From assembly GCA_037576195.1 (NCBI GenBank), contig CM075102.1, positions 28,578,745 through 28,642,744 on the forward strand: a stretch of DNA of 64,000 nucleotides, written 5' to 3'. Positions within the stretch are counted from its first letter, which is position 1; the number at the start of each line of letters is the position of its first letter. Both the position numbers and the translations under genes were made by a program. This document shows positions 51,219-62,220 of this stretch, in pieces. The DNA comes from Phytoseiulus persimilis (Eukaryota > Arthropoda > Arachnida > Mesostigmata > Phytoseiidae). The notes under the pieces were generated by a model. It saw only the letters and a program-made list of their open reading frames with translations. It did no database searches and was not told the origin of the DNA.

Positions 51219-52245
51219 CTACCGTTTGTTGTGCTGATATACCCCGACCATCTGCGCGGCGACTTTGAGCGACGACGAACTTCCTCCCCCTCCTTTGCCG
51301 GCGTGTGTCGCAACAGTGTTCTCCTTGACAGGCATAACTTTTTCGATGCGTTCACCTACACTGTGTTCGTTGTTGCCGACTTTTTCTGAATGAGCCGTCT
51401 GCGATGAGATCGACGGCGATTTTTCACTCAGCTTCAGGAGTTTCGTGCTGCTCTGCCGCTGTTCGTTGTTGTTGTTGTTGTTCGCTTCGCCCTCAGCATG
51501 GACAGCAGCCTCGTTGGGATTCCCCACGGCGACGATAACCGAGTCTTTGACAGCTGCTGTGGCGGCGCCTTCGACGGCGGTCGGGGAGTCTTTTCCACGG
51601 ACGGCGGCCGCGACGGTGGAGTCTCCAGCAACCGCGTTGAGAATCTTCGAGGATGTGCTGGCTGGTCCAGAAGGAGCCGAAACGATGGCGTTCTTCGCGG
51701 CCGCCGCCGAGGCGATCGGGAGCGGCGCTTCGTGCAGGTCCTTTGATATTGTGTCCTCTCTCAAGCGGTTAAGAATTTCAGCGGCCTGCCCTCCGGCGAC
51801 AATGACAACGACGACGACGAACACCGGGAAGACCTGCAAACACGAGTCAGCTAAATGTCATGCCTTGTTCGTTACACTTCCGCAACAACAACACCGTCGA
51901 CAACCCCAACTGTCCAGTACGTGAGTGAGTGAATGAAAGCTCTGTTTGCCCTCATCCTACCCCACCGAAGCGGTCCTTTTTTTCATCCGGGGCAGTACGC
52001 ATCCAAACTCCAACAGAAAGGACCGCTGCGTAAACGCCTCGGGCTAATGAACGGAGCCGCGGAGCCTCTCCTCGCGTGTTCTTGCTCGAGTTTCACAACA
52101 AATGAGCGACCTGCCCGGTGGTTGTTGCCGCCGCCGCCTCCACCGGACGGGACAATGGACGAACTAGCGGACGGCACGGCGAACATACTGGAGGCAAGAA
52201 GTGACGGCGATTTGAACATTGGCTTACCACGTTTTGTTTGTTCAT
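51219..52245 (-). CDS. Small secreted alanine-rich protein with poly-Asn run (2 exons)
   Basis: Model: join of 52228-52245 (ATG plus five codons, MNKQNV) and 51219-51833, 210 residues. The donor is GTAAGC and the acceptor TTTGCAG, phase 0, with a 394-bp intron. Joining the exons builds a signal peptide: hydrophobic core at about residues 7-19 (five consecutive Val at 12-16), probable cleavage near GQA/AE (23-24). The mature protein is Ala/Val/Ser-rich (about 45-115), has six Asn at 124-129, charged Lys/Glu/Ser segments at 130-180, and a GKGGGGSSSS hinge at 185-194. There are no cysteines after the signal, no transmembrane segment and no recognised domain. The single open frame, the splice sites and the signal peptide support a real gene. 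Its function is not recognised. It lies on the same strand as the two glycine-rich genes and shares their micro-exon start, so it may belong to the same class of secreted products. Confidence 0.75.
51465..51482. repeat. (GTT)6 triplet repeat coding poly-Asn
   Basis: Six GTT units on the plus strand read AAC on the minus strand and give six Asn at residues 124-129 of the alanine-rich secreted protein. A pure triplet array of this kind can vary in length between individuals. Confidence 0.9.
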
Positions 52246-52366
52246 GATGGCTCAATTCACTTGTGAGGCTTGATTTCCGAGGCTTGGATGATACGGAGGA
52301 CGGGTCCGATCGCAACACGAGCCGGGTAAAAGGTTTCTTGTATCTGTCCGCCGATGAGAGCACCTC

Positions 52367-52374
52367 TTAAATAA
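52367..52374 (-). promoter_or_regulatory. TATA-like box upstream of the alanine-rich secreted gene
   Basis: The minus strand reads CTCTTATTTAAGAGG, a TATTTAAG box inside a 6-bp inverted repeat (CTCTTA, two bases, TAAGAG). It lies about 122 bp before the ATG at 52245, which would allow a start near 52340 and a 5' UTR of about 100 nt. No downstream element was verified. Confidence 0.35.
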
Positions 52375-53239
52375 GAGATTCGATAAAGAACGCAGCGAGC
52401 ACACCACACACAGCCGCGCTTACATACGCAGACCGACACGACCGCACAAACCACTGCTATTGCTGTATATCATGAGAGGGAAAGAAAACTTCTTTCCGTT
52501 TTAGATGCCGCCTGACGGATTGTCGCAGGTTACCACTGGGACCATGAGACCCATACCTTGAGCTGCCACTCGCGTGACCCGACTCTCTGACGTCTTACTC
52601 CGAGGAAATCGCCAAAAATCTCGCGAGGATAATTGCGGTTGAGTGATACGAAAGGAACGCGCCCAGGACGGGATTCCACTCAAAAGCTGCCTCAGCCGGC
52701 CTAGAACTCATCGCTGAATTCCCCCGTCGCGCAGGCCGAATCCGAGGAGCAGCTGACCGAACAGGAGGGTGGTCAGACTGGATGAGCAGGGGAAGAGAGA
52801 CTCGTGAGTGTCACTAAAGAGGTCCCGAAGTCGGTTGCCTCAGGGTGAGCGTCATGGGCTATCGTTCGGTCCCAAGGGACCAATTCTGAGCCGAAATACG
52901 CTATATCTCGATCATCGTCTGCCTAATTCAAGACGCTATCAGGGTCGCTCCTTGTAGCTACTCTTAAGAGTATTTCCTTCAGTATCAATAGATCTGTACT
53001 CATTTCTGGCCGAGTCGCATCAGATACGATCACTGACGTCCATTGGCCCGAAGCCGGGTTGTGAGCTGCGATCCGATTCAGGTAGTCGGTTCCTCGGTCG
53101 GAACACGATTTACGGTACTCCAAGGACCGAAGGCCTAGCGTTCGCTCTAAATGTTCGGCTCTGTTCGGTTTCGTAACGAGCCCCGAAAACCCTATCCGAA
53201 TTCCGCTCAACAAACCGCCGAGCTTCCTGCGAATGAGCC

Positions 53240-53305
53240 CAACGACGGAGGAACAGACCGAGCGACCAGCCAGCCAGGCAAGCAAGCAACCAACCAACGA
53301 GGTCA
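53240..53305. repeat. Degenerate 4-bp-periodic tract (CAGC/AAGC/CAAC)
   Basis: CCAGCCAGCCAGGCAAGCAAG passes into CAACCAACCAAC, an imperfect tetranucleotide microsatellite with changing unit. Confidence 0.7.
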
Positions 53306-55169
53306 AAAAGGGGTCGGGGCAGCTATCTGAGCGCAGCCACCTCCGCCCTTGCCCGTCGACACTACTTCCCCGATTCCTTCACTGCCACAGTCGCTGTCCG
53401 GAGCGGTCAGAGCCCGAAAATTCCGACACAGCTCGGTCCGTTCCGTTGCCAATTGGCCCGATTGAGAGTCATTAGTCATCTGAATTAGCGCAGAAATCGG
53501 GAGCTGCGCCAGTTGGGGAGCTTCGGCCGCGCATTGGGAATCAAGGGACGGGGGCGGATCGGAGGCCTGGGTCAACGCGGATGGAAGTTCCATTCGGAGG
53601 ATGACTAGGAGGTCTCCCGGTGGAAATCGATGCAAAATTCCTCCTCGCGAGCCATTCCGGGTTCGCGATTCTCGCTACGATCGCAATTCCCGCTACGATC
53701 AGCTGTTCCCGATTCTCGCTCGAACAGAAACTGCGAAGGATGATGGACTAAGCGACAATCAATAAAGCTCATCGACAACGCCGCTCGTGCGAGTCGGAAA
53801 TCTTGTGACAAATCGAGAAGACGCAGAAGAGACGCGGTTGGGAGCCATAGTCCGTCCATAGATGAGAAACGCACCCCGGCGTAATAACTGATACATCGTC
53901 GTTGTCGTCATCATCTGCATCTCTCGACAATGATCTCTCACAATTGGGACTTTGGCGCAGACTTTGTGGCACCAAGCAACTCGTACGGCGCAGAGCATTG
54001 CGATGAGCTGCGAGTCGCTGATTCGGTCTGCCGACGCCTCACTGTTTAGGTGTGTGATGCGATGTTCATCCTCGTTAGCCTTACCGCAGTGGTTCGTTTC
54101 GCTTAGCCTGATGTTTTCGCCGGCAATGTCAACGATTCGGCCGAGGGGAACCGGAGTGATAGAGAATCGCCACAGTACGCCGTCCAGAGTTCGTAGACGC
54201 GATATCAGGGCGCGCGACGCGCGGATCCGCGGCTGATGTGCGATTCCCATTTCTGAACATGCGCAGTCGGCTCGTTGTAGGAGGCTGGGGAGTCGAGTCC
54301 GTTTTCGTTGGGCTCCGTTCTGCGACTGGACGGCTGCTGTCTGTGTCTCCACCGGGAGAACTGCGCCCATTCTGGATTTGCGGCATATTGTTCGAATGAG
54401 TTCGCCGATTCCAGAGCGAATTGTTCCGTTGACCAAGTGGCTAGACGGATGACGAGACCGGCTCCGCTTCCCCTTGAGCGATTGGCGGCAGGTAGGGGTT
54501 GCGCTGCGATCGAAGCGTCCTGAATATATTCCATTAGTGCCTGTCCAGGAACGACGATTCGGCTCCGATGAGCAAAACAACTCCATCGTACACTTGACCG
54601 CGAGAACGCTGTTTCTGCCATGCCGCGCAGACTGACTAACTGAATAATTTTCCGTTCTGCTCATCGAGATCCCGGCTGGCTCCACGGACGGATCGTAATA
54701 CGTGAACGGGAGTCGATGCTAAGTGTGCTGTACACGGCGTTCTCCGCGCCCGGTGTTTCCACGGCGCGCTCATGCGTTTATCTGCGCGCCACGAGAGTTT
54801 AGATGCTACAGTTGCGTAAAAAATGCTCTCGTAATCTAATACCCTACCTGCAATCCGTTCGTGCAAGTCTGTTTCTAGACGCTGCGTCGAACGCGCTGCT
54901 TTCCAAGGGCATTGGTGGGGCAAGTCGGGCATGAGCTAGATTGAGATAAAGTAGACCAAAGAAACCCTCGCCCCGCCGGTCAGTCAGTTTTTCGCCCGTC
55001 CGAGCGGCATGCCGATAGAACGAGCGACGGACAGATAAACAAACTATGATATATGACCTGCAAGGCATCGATATCTGGCGGGAGCGAGACCGAAGAGGAT
55101 GGTGGAGGAAACGGAGGGAGGAAAGTGTGGACACTATTTGTCAACGATGTGCGCTGCGTGTCCGATTAG

Positions 55170-55185
55170 CCCCCCCCCCCCCCCC
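55170..55185. repeat. Mononucleotide C16 tract
   Basis: Sixteen consecutive C. Confidence 0.95.
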
Positions 55186-57325
55186 GTGCCGCGCTGCGCA
55201 AGGCTCCATCTGAACGTAAATGGCTGACATCGTGGAGTCGGCTTAGGCTATGAGCCGCTCCCATTTGATTGATCGCATCTCGGTCATCAAGTCACGTACT
55301 AACGAGCCCGTACACCCGTACGTCCGTGCGTCCGCCCGCCCACCGAGCCGTCTGCCTAAACACTCGTTCAGCCGGCGGCTTCCATTTCCCGCCCCGTCTC
55401 TCCATCGTCTCCCCGTTCCCTGGATCCAGTGAATGCTAACTCAACAATAGAGCCAACGATATGGCGAGGCCTTCGGCCATTCACAGGAAGGCCCGGCCAG
55501 GCCGAGAGGAGGAGAACTGCCCAAATGGAAATGTGAGCCGTGATATCCACGCGATACTGACTGATGCCAGTTAGCTGGGAGCGGTGTGGGAGTATGCTGC
55601 GAGTAAGGATGTGCTTTCCGAGGCAACGGTTCGAGCTACTTCCTCCATTCTAATAGAATTCAGGGACCCTTCCTGCTTGCTCCTACCGTACGAGAGACGA
55701 ATTGATTTCGGCGAAGGAAAGTCCGCCTTTTCAATGTCAGTCCACTGACACTTAGCCAGGAAATCACGTTCTCCCACTGATAGATGAAATCCTCGAAAGT
55801 TCGTTCTGCGAAGACAAACTTTCAGTCTCTTGGGTCTGTTTTGAAGTTTATTCGGCGACCGTGTGTTTTAGCTGAACCTCCGTCCCCTCCCACCGGAGAG
55901 GAGCTCGGGAGCAGTGCAACTTCAACGGCTTCTCATCGATTTCAGCGATGTCCAGTCAGCGAAGAAAGTCGGAGCAAAAAAAAGACGTAGGATGCAGATT
56001 TTCCACCTCATCAAGGAATCTCATTTGATTCCGAGCAGGGAAGACTTGAGATGCTTTTGTCCGACTTCTCAACGAATCATCGAGCGGATCGAGAGCCCTC
56101 CAACTCTGAACCGGAACCTTCTCGGGACGAACGAGTCCGTTGGTTTCGGGAGCCAGAGTTCTCGGTGGAAAATAACCTGAAGCTGGACCGAGATGGTCCC
56201 TCCCTGAGAGATTCCGTTGGAGCGAAATCTCGATTAAATGTGATATCCGTCGTTCTGGACCTCGTTTGTTGCCCTGTTCCACAACATGGCCCCTGGGCTC
56301 TTACGTGGGGAGGATCCGGACTATGGAGCGCAGAGCCGCGAACAACGTGCGTGGGTCTCTGATAATCGAGCGATGCGATGCAACTGATTGATTTGGGCTC
56401 AGATTGTGGCGCTCTCAGACTTCCCCTCAAAGCCAGACATCGCATCGAAAGTGTTCGATGGACTTTTTGTGTGCGAATACTTTGTGCAACGCCTAAACTT
56501 GCGACCCTGACGAGCCTGCGCGCTCGAGCAAAATGAATGGGAGAGATAAATGGTCGCAAATTAAAATTCCTTTCATTAGGAGCAGAGAGCTGATCCGCGG
56601 GGCATGCGGGCCTCACCGGCGGTAGATGTTCTTTTCTGATTTTGTCGCTGTAGCACCATTCAGATCGTTCTTTTTCCCAGCATGTGGGAGCAGGTTAGAA
56701 CATCCGCGGAGAGCAATAAAGTTACCCGCTCTGGCTCGCGTTCCACTTCCCAAAGTTTCAGCAAGCCCTTGGGTTCGGGACAGGATACCAGCAGCGCTAT
56801 GGTACGCCTTGATAGAATAAAATTACTCTGAAGTAGAGGCCCACCCTTCGTTCCCCAGATTTGTGTGATTCCCATTCCGCATTTTCAACCTCAGCGATCT
56901 TCAGGAAGACGACGACAGAAACGAACGAGCTCGGACGAGTTTGAGAAGAGACCGGGGTCTTGACTACGAGGGAAGCCGCTGCTTTTTGTGCGATGAGATC
57001 TTCTCATTCCGAGGCGACTCATTTTTGGCTTCTCCACCCTTCGAATCTGGACGACATCGGGCCGACCCGCGACGACTGGATCCATTCGGAATCCAGTCGG
57101 TCCAGTTTCGGTCTGTGTTTATAGCTGGCTCACACGACGACTCATTTTCTGGATGGAATTGTCGTACATACGGAGGAGAACTTCTCGGATCCCGATCGAA
57201 CGGAGGATAATCTCAGATGATACTCGTCGGACATCCACGGAACTTCCGGTTCTCTGTTCGGGTAGTCTTTAACGGCTTCGTAGACGGGCCACCCCTGTCC
57301 TCGTTTTCCACGTCTCCCGACAACC

Positions 57326-57958
57326 GTGGCCTTTTCCATTTTTGAAAAGTCCGGGCTACTCGAAACTCTGTCGCCTTCAACATCACTTGGAGCGGTTTTC
57401 ATCACCCAAAGAATCATCGTTGAGCTCATGATTTGTGTTTGTCACTTGCCGAAAAGAGATATTCTCATTCTGAGCGATGATCGGCTCTCCTCAGGAGCAC
57501 GACGGCTGATGCCGTTTCACGGCGCCGCGGGCGACCTGGTTCGACGATCTGCATTCGTAACGAGAGGAGATCGACTGTGCTGGATTTTCATAGAATGCGC
57601 TAGGACGGACGAAACAATGGAACATGTGCTCCTAGAATGCGAAAAGATGCCTGATGCAGAGTGTTCAACAGAGAAACGATTAGGTTTACACGAAGGAAGC
57701 ACGCCAGCAATGAAATCCGACACGAGGAGAATACCTGAAGGACGGCAAAGGAAAAGGACGCGGACCATGTGTCATGAAACAAGAATAACCGCGTCGTCGA
57801 CCAGCTCGAGACATCGCCCCGAATTCAACGGTCATGTGTTGAATTTCTGTCAAAACTCAAAGACAGCGAGAATGTGTACAATGAATAATATTCTATCAGC
57901 CCATCGACTGGTTTCCGTCGTAAGGCACTCCGGTGTCGCGGAGTTCGATGAGACTTAA
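57326..57958 (+). mobile_element. Probable C-terminal fragment of a LINE-type (non-LTR) retrotransposon
   Basis: The plus frame is open for 210 codons. Around 57580-57650 it contains CARTDETMEHVLLEC, that is C-x8-H-x4-C with the ETxEHVLLEC core found at the end of pol proteins of Jockey/R1-type LINEs, just after the RNase H domain. The first cysteine of the usual C-x2-C pair is misplaced (C-x5-C), so the motif is degenerate. No reverse transcriptase, RNase H or poly-A tail was recognised alongside it, so this is a truncated old copy at best. Confidence 0.35.
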
Positions 57959-58753
57959 CTTTCAGATCTCTGATAGGCTCGCTCGTGGGTGTCCCACGGC
58001 TTCATCCGTACGAAATCAGGTCGTCAGTGGTCGGGTGTCCTGCTTCCTCCAGTAAAAAGAAATCTTCTCTGCGCGGATCATTCGGATTCAAGCCATGTTC
58101 GCAATCTCGAGCTTGACAGAAGCTTCAGATGCAGCGTTCCGCGGGACGCATCCTCCACATTTATGTCATTCATTGAATAAAGTCAAAAGCGCCGCATCTC
58201 CGTGAGAATGTACGTGCACCGAATTGAATGTGCTCGCTTACGCAACGGCTCTTCTGATTTTCTGGAGGAATTGGCTCGCGTAGGGTCGCCTTTGCCGCGC
58301 GTACCACTCAGAGTCATTAAAGCGCCCTAGATGTGGGCTCTGCCGCTAAATTGAGTATGGAGGTTCCTCTGTCCCGCCGGCGATCTCTTTAGCCCCCGAT
58401 TCCGCTACCACCCGCGCTCCCCTCTCGTTGTTCCACCGCTCCGTTCTCACTTCTCCTTCATGGCTCCCACGCGCGCCGCTCGTTTCGTCCATGCCCGCTC
58501 CAAGAACCTCGGACTGAGTCGCAAGATTTTTTTAGAGTTCAGAGGTTCTATAATTGCGTCTCTAAGCGGGCGTTTCGCCGGCTCCTTGGAATGGCTCGAA
58601 AGTTCATAGCTATCTCAAGTGTACTCAATCTTCGCGGGACGGAAGAGACCGTGGAAGTTGATAGAAAGCTTTGTAGACGTTCGTCGTTTCGCCGAAACTC
58701 TAACATGGAATCAAATTAAGAAGACCCCAGTGCCGACGAGGATTGGGGCTATT

Positions 58754-59067
58754 TTATATTGAGTGATCGACTCGGACTTCGATTTTTCCTTCTAGTTCCC
58801 ACGGGTCGATTCGGTGGACGTCTTCCAGAACGTCGTTCCAAGCAGTGCAAAACGAAGAAACATTCATTCTGGGGTGAGAACAACGAGAATATATTTTGTC
58901 CGTCTTGGGGTTCTCCTTGTCATCCGTGAACACTTGAATTTGATCGTTTGCGCACTCCTTACATCGACCCATTGGAGGTATCGACAAAACCACGGATTCC
59001 TATTACATGATTTTTGGCTGGGGCGAGCTCGAGATGCGAGATCCCATACTCTGGAACTTTCGTCCTC
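58754..59067 (-). CDS. Candidate two-exon 3' end just downstream of glycine-rich copy A (function unknown)
   Basis: Two open segments join in frame: 58963-59067 (acceptor GGAATCAG, donor GTAAGG) and 58754-58868 (acceptor TTCTCACCCCAG behind a long pyrimidine tract), phase 2, with a 94-bp intron. The joined frame gives about 73 residues ending IEVRVDHSI and a TAA stop, with no stop in either segment. There is no start codon, so this would be the end of a longer protein whose earlier exons were not found. It begins only 19 bp past the stop of the glycine-rich gene on the same strand, so it could also be 3' UTR of that gene that happens to be open. Exon 2 of copy A ends in phase 1 and therefore cannot splice into it in frame. 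No family was recognised. Confidence 0.28.
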
Positions 59068-59085
59068 CTGATTCCATATCACAGT

Positions 59086-60261
59086 TTATCTTCCATATCC
59101 GAAACCGCCGCCCTGACCGAACTGGTTGCCTCCTTGGGCAAACTGACCCTTGCTGAACTGGTTTCCGTGGGCGTTCTGACCGGAAGCGGACGACGCTCCA
59201 GAGTTCTGGGCCTGGCCGAAAGATGTAGCCTGGCCGTAACTTTCCCGGTTCCCGTAAACGTTCGACGACGATGCACCCTTGTTGTATCCGAAAGCTCCCT
59301 GGTTCTGGTATCCACCTGCAACGGTTCATGACAAATATATTACACCAAACATTCATCAACCACGCAGCCAGAGCATTATTCAATTCCGGGAGCAATCGGA
59401 GAACTCGGATGGGAGCGCATCCACGACAGTCTTCCACTAGAGGACGGATCGTCGCATAGTTTGCTTTCGGAAGCTCCATTCAGAGCTGCCGCACATTGAT
59501 CATTCCCAAATTGGAGAAGCGCTTCGGAGGAACGGAAAGCTCTTCAGCGAGTTTCCTGTTCCACCTGGATTAGGTATTTCGGAGAGGAACGAAAGTACGA
59601 GCACGAGAGAAGAAAACGAAAATATGACTCACCAGCAGCTCCGGAACCTTGGTTGAATCCCTGGTTGAAATGGCCCGCGGCATGACCGCCGCCGAAGCCA
59701 CCCCCGTAACCTCCTCCGTAGCCACCACCGAGTCCTGGTCCACCTCCGAAACCACCGCCGTACAAGCCCCTTTCTTCAACTCCGTCTTTCTTTTCCCCGT
59801 CGGCCGCGGCGGGGGAATCCTTGGCAGACGCTGCTGCCGCCGCTAGTTCGGCGGCGGCTGCAGTCTCGTCTCCTGTGGGGGCTGCGGCAACGGCCATAAA
59901 ACACACAGCGGCGAACACCACCTGCAATTTCGTGTAAAAACAAACACTGCTGTTATAAAGTAACCAGAACAGAGAAGAAGACGAGTGGGAGGAAAGAGCC
60001 TCTGGCGGATTACAGCCGAAAGTTGATCGAATTATTCTCGATCCAGTAGTCACTCAGGCCGTCATGCAAATCCAGTCGTAGTTCGGAGCTGAGGAAGGAG
60101 AATCATCGTCGGTCTGCCGCCGATTTATCCTCCGATCGGCTGAGCAGGTTCTCACTGCACGTGAACAACTCTTGTGGAGGGGACGTGGACTGCGCTGGCC
60201 GGAAGGGCACTGGGAACTGAGCGGGCGGCAAACGGATCTCGATACTCACGAAAGCTTTCAT
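59086..60261 (-). CDS. Secreted glycine/tyrosine-rich structural protein, copy A (3 exons)
   Basis: Model: 60250-60261 (MKAF, donor GTGAGT), 59633-59921 (acceptor TTGCAG, donor GTGAGT) and 59086-59315 (acceptor TTGCAG), stop TAA; 176 residues, intron phases 0 and 1. Residues 1-18 form a signal peptide (MKAFVVFAAVCFMAVAAA). Residues 20-50 are Ala/Glu/Lys-rich and end in a VEER motif. Residues 57-83 are a glycine-rich block (GGYGGGYGGG type), followed by HFNQGFNQGSG. The last exon is Gly/Asn/Gln/Ser/Tyr-rich and ends FGYGR. The gene is a paralogue of the one at 63.1-64.0 kb, with the same exon plan and conserved blocks AFGYNKG, SSNVYGNRE and GNQFSKGQFA. Such sequences are typical of arthropod cuticle, cement or silk-like matrix proteins; the exact role is inferred. 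A TATA-like box lies 72 bp upstream. Confidence 0.85.
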
Positions 60262-60332
60262 GTCTGAGCTTTTGAAACGCACTCGGAGAGATTGGAACAG
60301 CGATGTGAGACATTCGGTTTGGCGTCGGAGCT

Positions 60333-60338
60333 CTTATA
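60333..60338 (-). promoter_or_regulatory. TATA-like box of glycine-rich gene copy A
   Basis: The minus strand reads CGTTATAAGAGC, 72 bp before ATG 60261. A start about 30 bp downstream, near 60305, would give a 5' UTR of about 45 nt. The spacing is close to that of the SNAG gene. Confidence 0.45.
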
Positions 60339-60344
60339 ACGAAG

Positions 60345-61420
60345 CGTTCACGAAACCCCTTGCCCTCGACGGAGGAACAAGCAGACGGATGTTGTAGTTT
60401 CGGCTCGATAACTGCCGGGCCGCAGTCGATCCGCCGGCAGGGAATGCTTTCTCACCCGCCACCGGTTGGTTGACAATGTTTGGCGCTCGATATCAGGAAA
60501 CCTGATGACGGCATGTGATGCCGCCCCAGCGAACGGTGACAAAAATACACGACATCCACTGCCGCGACAGCACTCAGATATCGGACGCTGGAAACAGCGC
60601 GAGAACACGGCCCACAGAAAACAAGTCGGAGGAATCCCCACTCTCTACAAGCGTCACGGTGACCACAAGCTGTCCAGAAGATTTTGCGATGCTTCCTCTG
60701 CCGGCTGTGAATGATCGCTTATCTCGTCTCACAATCTGTTTTCGGGCCATCCCCGCTTTTCTGTGATGGAGGGAAATCCTACTCTGTAATTGCTGATGCT
60801 GAATATTTAAGAATTTCAAGCGATCCGGATAGATGTAACGAAGAAACGTTGCCAAGGAAGGATGGAGAGGAATCTGGGTGGGTCGAGGGATGGCGTCATC
60901 GTTCTCATCGAGGATACTCCATGTCCGGATCCAAATCCAGGACACAGGAATGATTCTCCGAGCCGCGACTGCTAATTACAAACGCTGATCGCGTGCGAAC
61001 TTCACTCGAATGCGAATGTTGGAGAGGAGATGAACGGGTCTTGAGAGCGAATTTCGACCACTTTCGGGACGAAATTTCTCCTCTGCTCCTTGAGTGCCTT
61101 CTACACGAGCATTTCTCCACTCGCCATGCTCGAGTACCAATCGAATCAACGGAACATTGATCAATTCAGTGAGGAGCCGTAAACTTTTCTGGGTTTCCCT
61201 CGACCGACAGTTTCTGTAGGGATTTCGGTTTTGTCTCGATGCCAGTGGTTTCCCAATCGTCGGCATACGACACGCTCGGACAACGCTCGAGCAGGATGTT
61301 GCCCCAGTTCTCTGCTCCGTAGTAGTGAGGAGGTTTCCCCCGAAAAGTGGAAAAACCATCCGAATTCTCTCGTCAAGTCCAAAATGTCCAGATGAGGCTT
61401 CATTAAAACTACAACTAACG
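60345..61420. other. Upstream region of glycine-rich copy A
   Basis: Contains the region upstream of the copy A promoter and overlapping minus-strand ORFs (60574-60945, 60905-61120, 60976-61359) that may be parts of the same decayed sequence as 61424-61780. No promoter element beyond the TATA-like box could be fixed. Confidence 0.4.
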
Positions 61421-61423
61421 ACA

Positions 61424-61780
61424 TCACGAGACAGAAGATTTCAGGTATGAAATTCTGCCGTTCAGTACAGCGATCGGAGTCCATTGCGTATCCCCGAAGC
61501 CCGGAGGTGCCAAGCTGGTCGGCTCCGACTCAACAGCTTCTCCGGCCGCACGTGCAGAGGGATCGAACGCGGTGCCGTCTCTTCGGGCCACAACCTGGAA
61601 TCGGAGACGAGGCTGGCCATTTCGAAGTGGCGGCAGAGCGAGAGTTTTGGAATCGAGGTCTTTCGGATTCACAATTTTTAGGGCTACGTCGACAGCAGTG
61701 GCGAGTCTGGCGAAAACTCGCGCAGTAATTACAACGGATTGCGTACGTGCATGGATTACGTCTAATGACAGTGGCCTTGC
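61424..61780 (-). pseudogene. Coding-like open fragment, unidentified
   Basis: A 118-codon open frame without a start codon reads as an ordinary soluble protein (motifs such as LPPLRNGQPRLRF and LAPPGFGD, with few of the Ser/Arg runs seen in chance ORFs). Downstream on the same strand (60976-61484) the reading passes between frames, as expected of a frameshifted relic. It sits between the two glycine-rich genes. It could be part of an old retroelement or a decayed gene; no domain was recognised and it may be chance. Confidence 0.2.
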
Positions 61781-62220
61781 TCATTTTCAAACTAACGAAA
61801 GATAACTAGAGCGTTCGACTGTTTGTCTTCTCCATGGCTTCGCTGACTGAAACACCCACAGATTCAATCGGAACGGATGAGCGCGGGAGATGTGAGGCAC
61901 GTAGGGATGTCATGGACTGAAAGAGGTATTGAGCTCAGACGCTGGAACCCACGCATCGGATGGACGCTCAGTCGAGATCTATTCCCACCGCGTGCATTCA
62001 TGTGTGAGGAGCTCGAGTGTACTCCCAAAAGCAGCGTAAACATTCTACGGCAAGAGAACCTTGACGGGGGCCCGAAAGTTTCTTCCTAATCTGACTAAAT
62101 TCCACAGCACTGCCATGAACGTGTAATTTCTCGTCCGTTTGAGCGGACCATGATCATGCTGCACAGCAATTTGAGCCCAACTATAGCGTTGAAAGAAACT
62201 ATGAACGGCCCGGTCTCTAT

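Larger units (their letters stand above)
52380..57320. other. Region without a recognised gene
   Basis: Holds the period-4 tract at 53.24 kb, the C16 tract at 55170 and a 308-codon minus ORF at 53759-54685 that is Ser/Arg-rich and lacks motifs. Some of it may be decayed retroelement, since a LINE-like fragment follows at 57.3 kb. Confidence 0.4.

Noticed and set aside
53230-53310. Period-4 tract considered as a CRISPR or satellite array
   Set aside because: There are no spacers and no longer unit; it is a simple degenerate tetranucleotide repeat.
53759-54685. Minus-strand ORF of 308 codons, the longest of the window
   Set aside because: Composition is typical of chance ORFs here, other frames are open over much of it, and no domain is visible.
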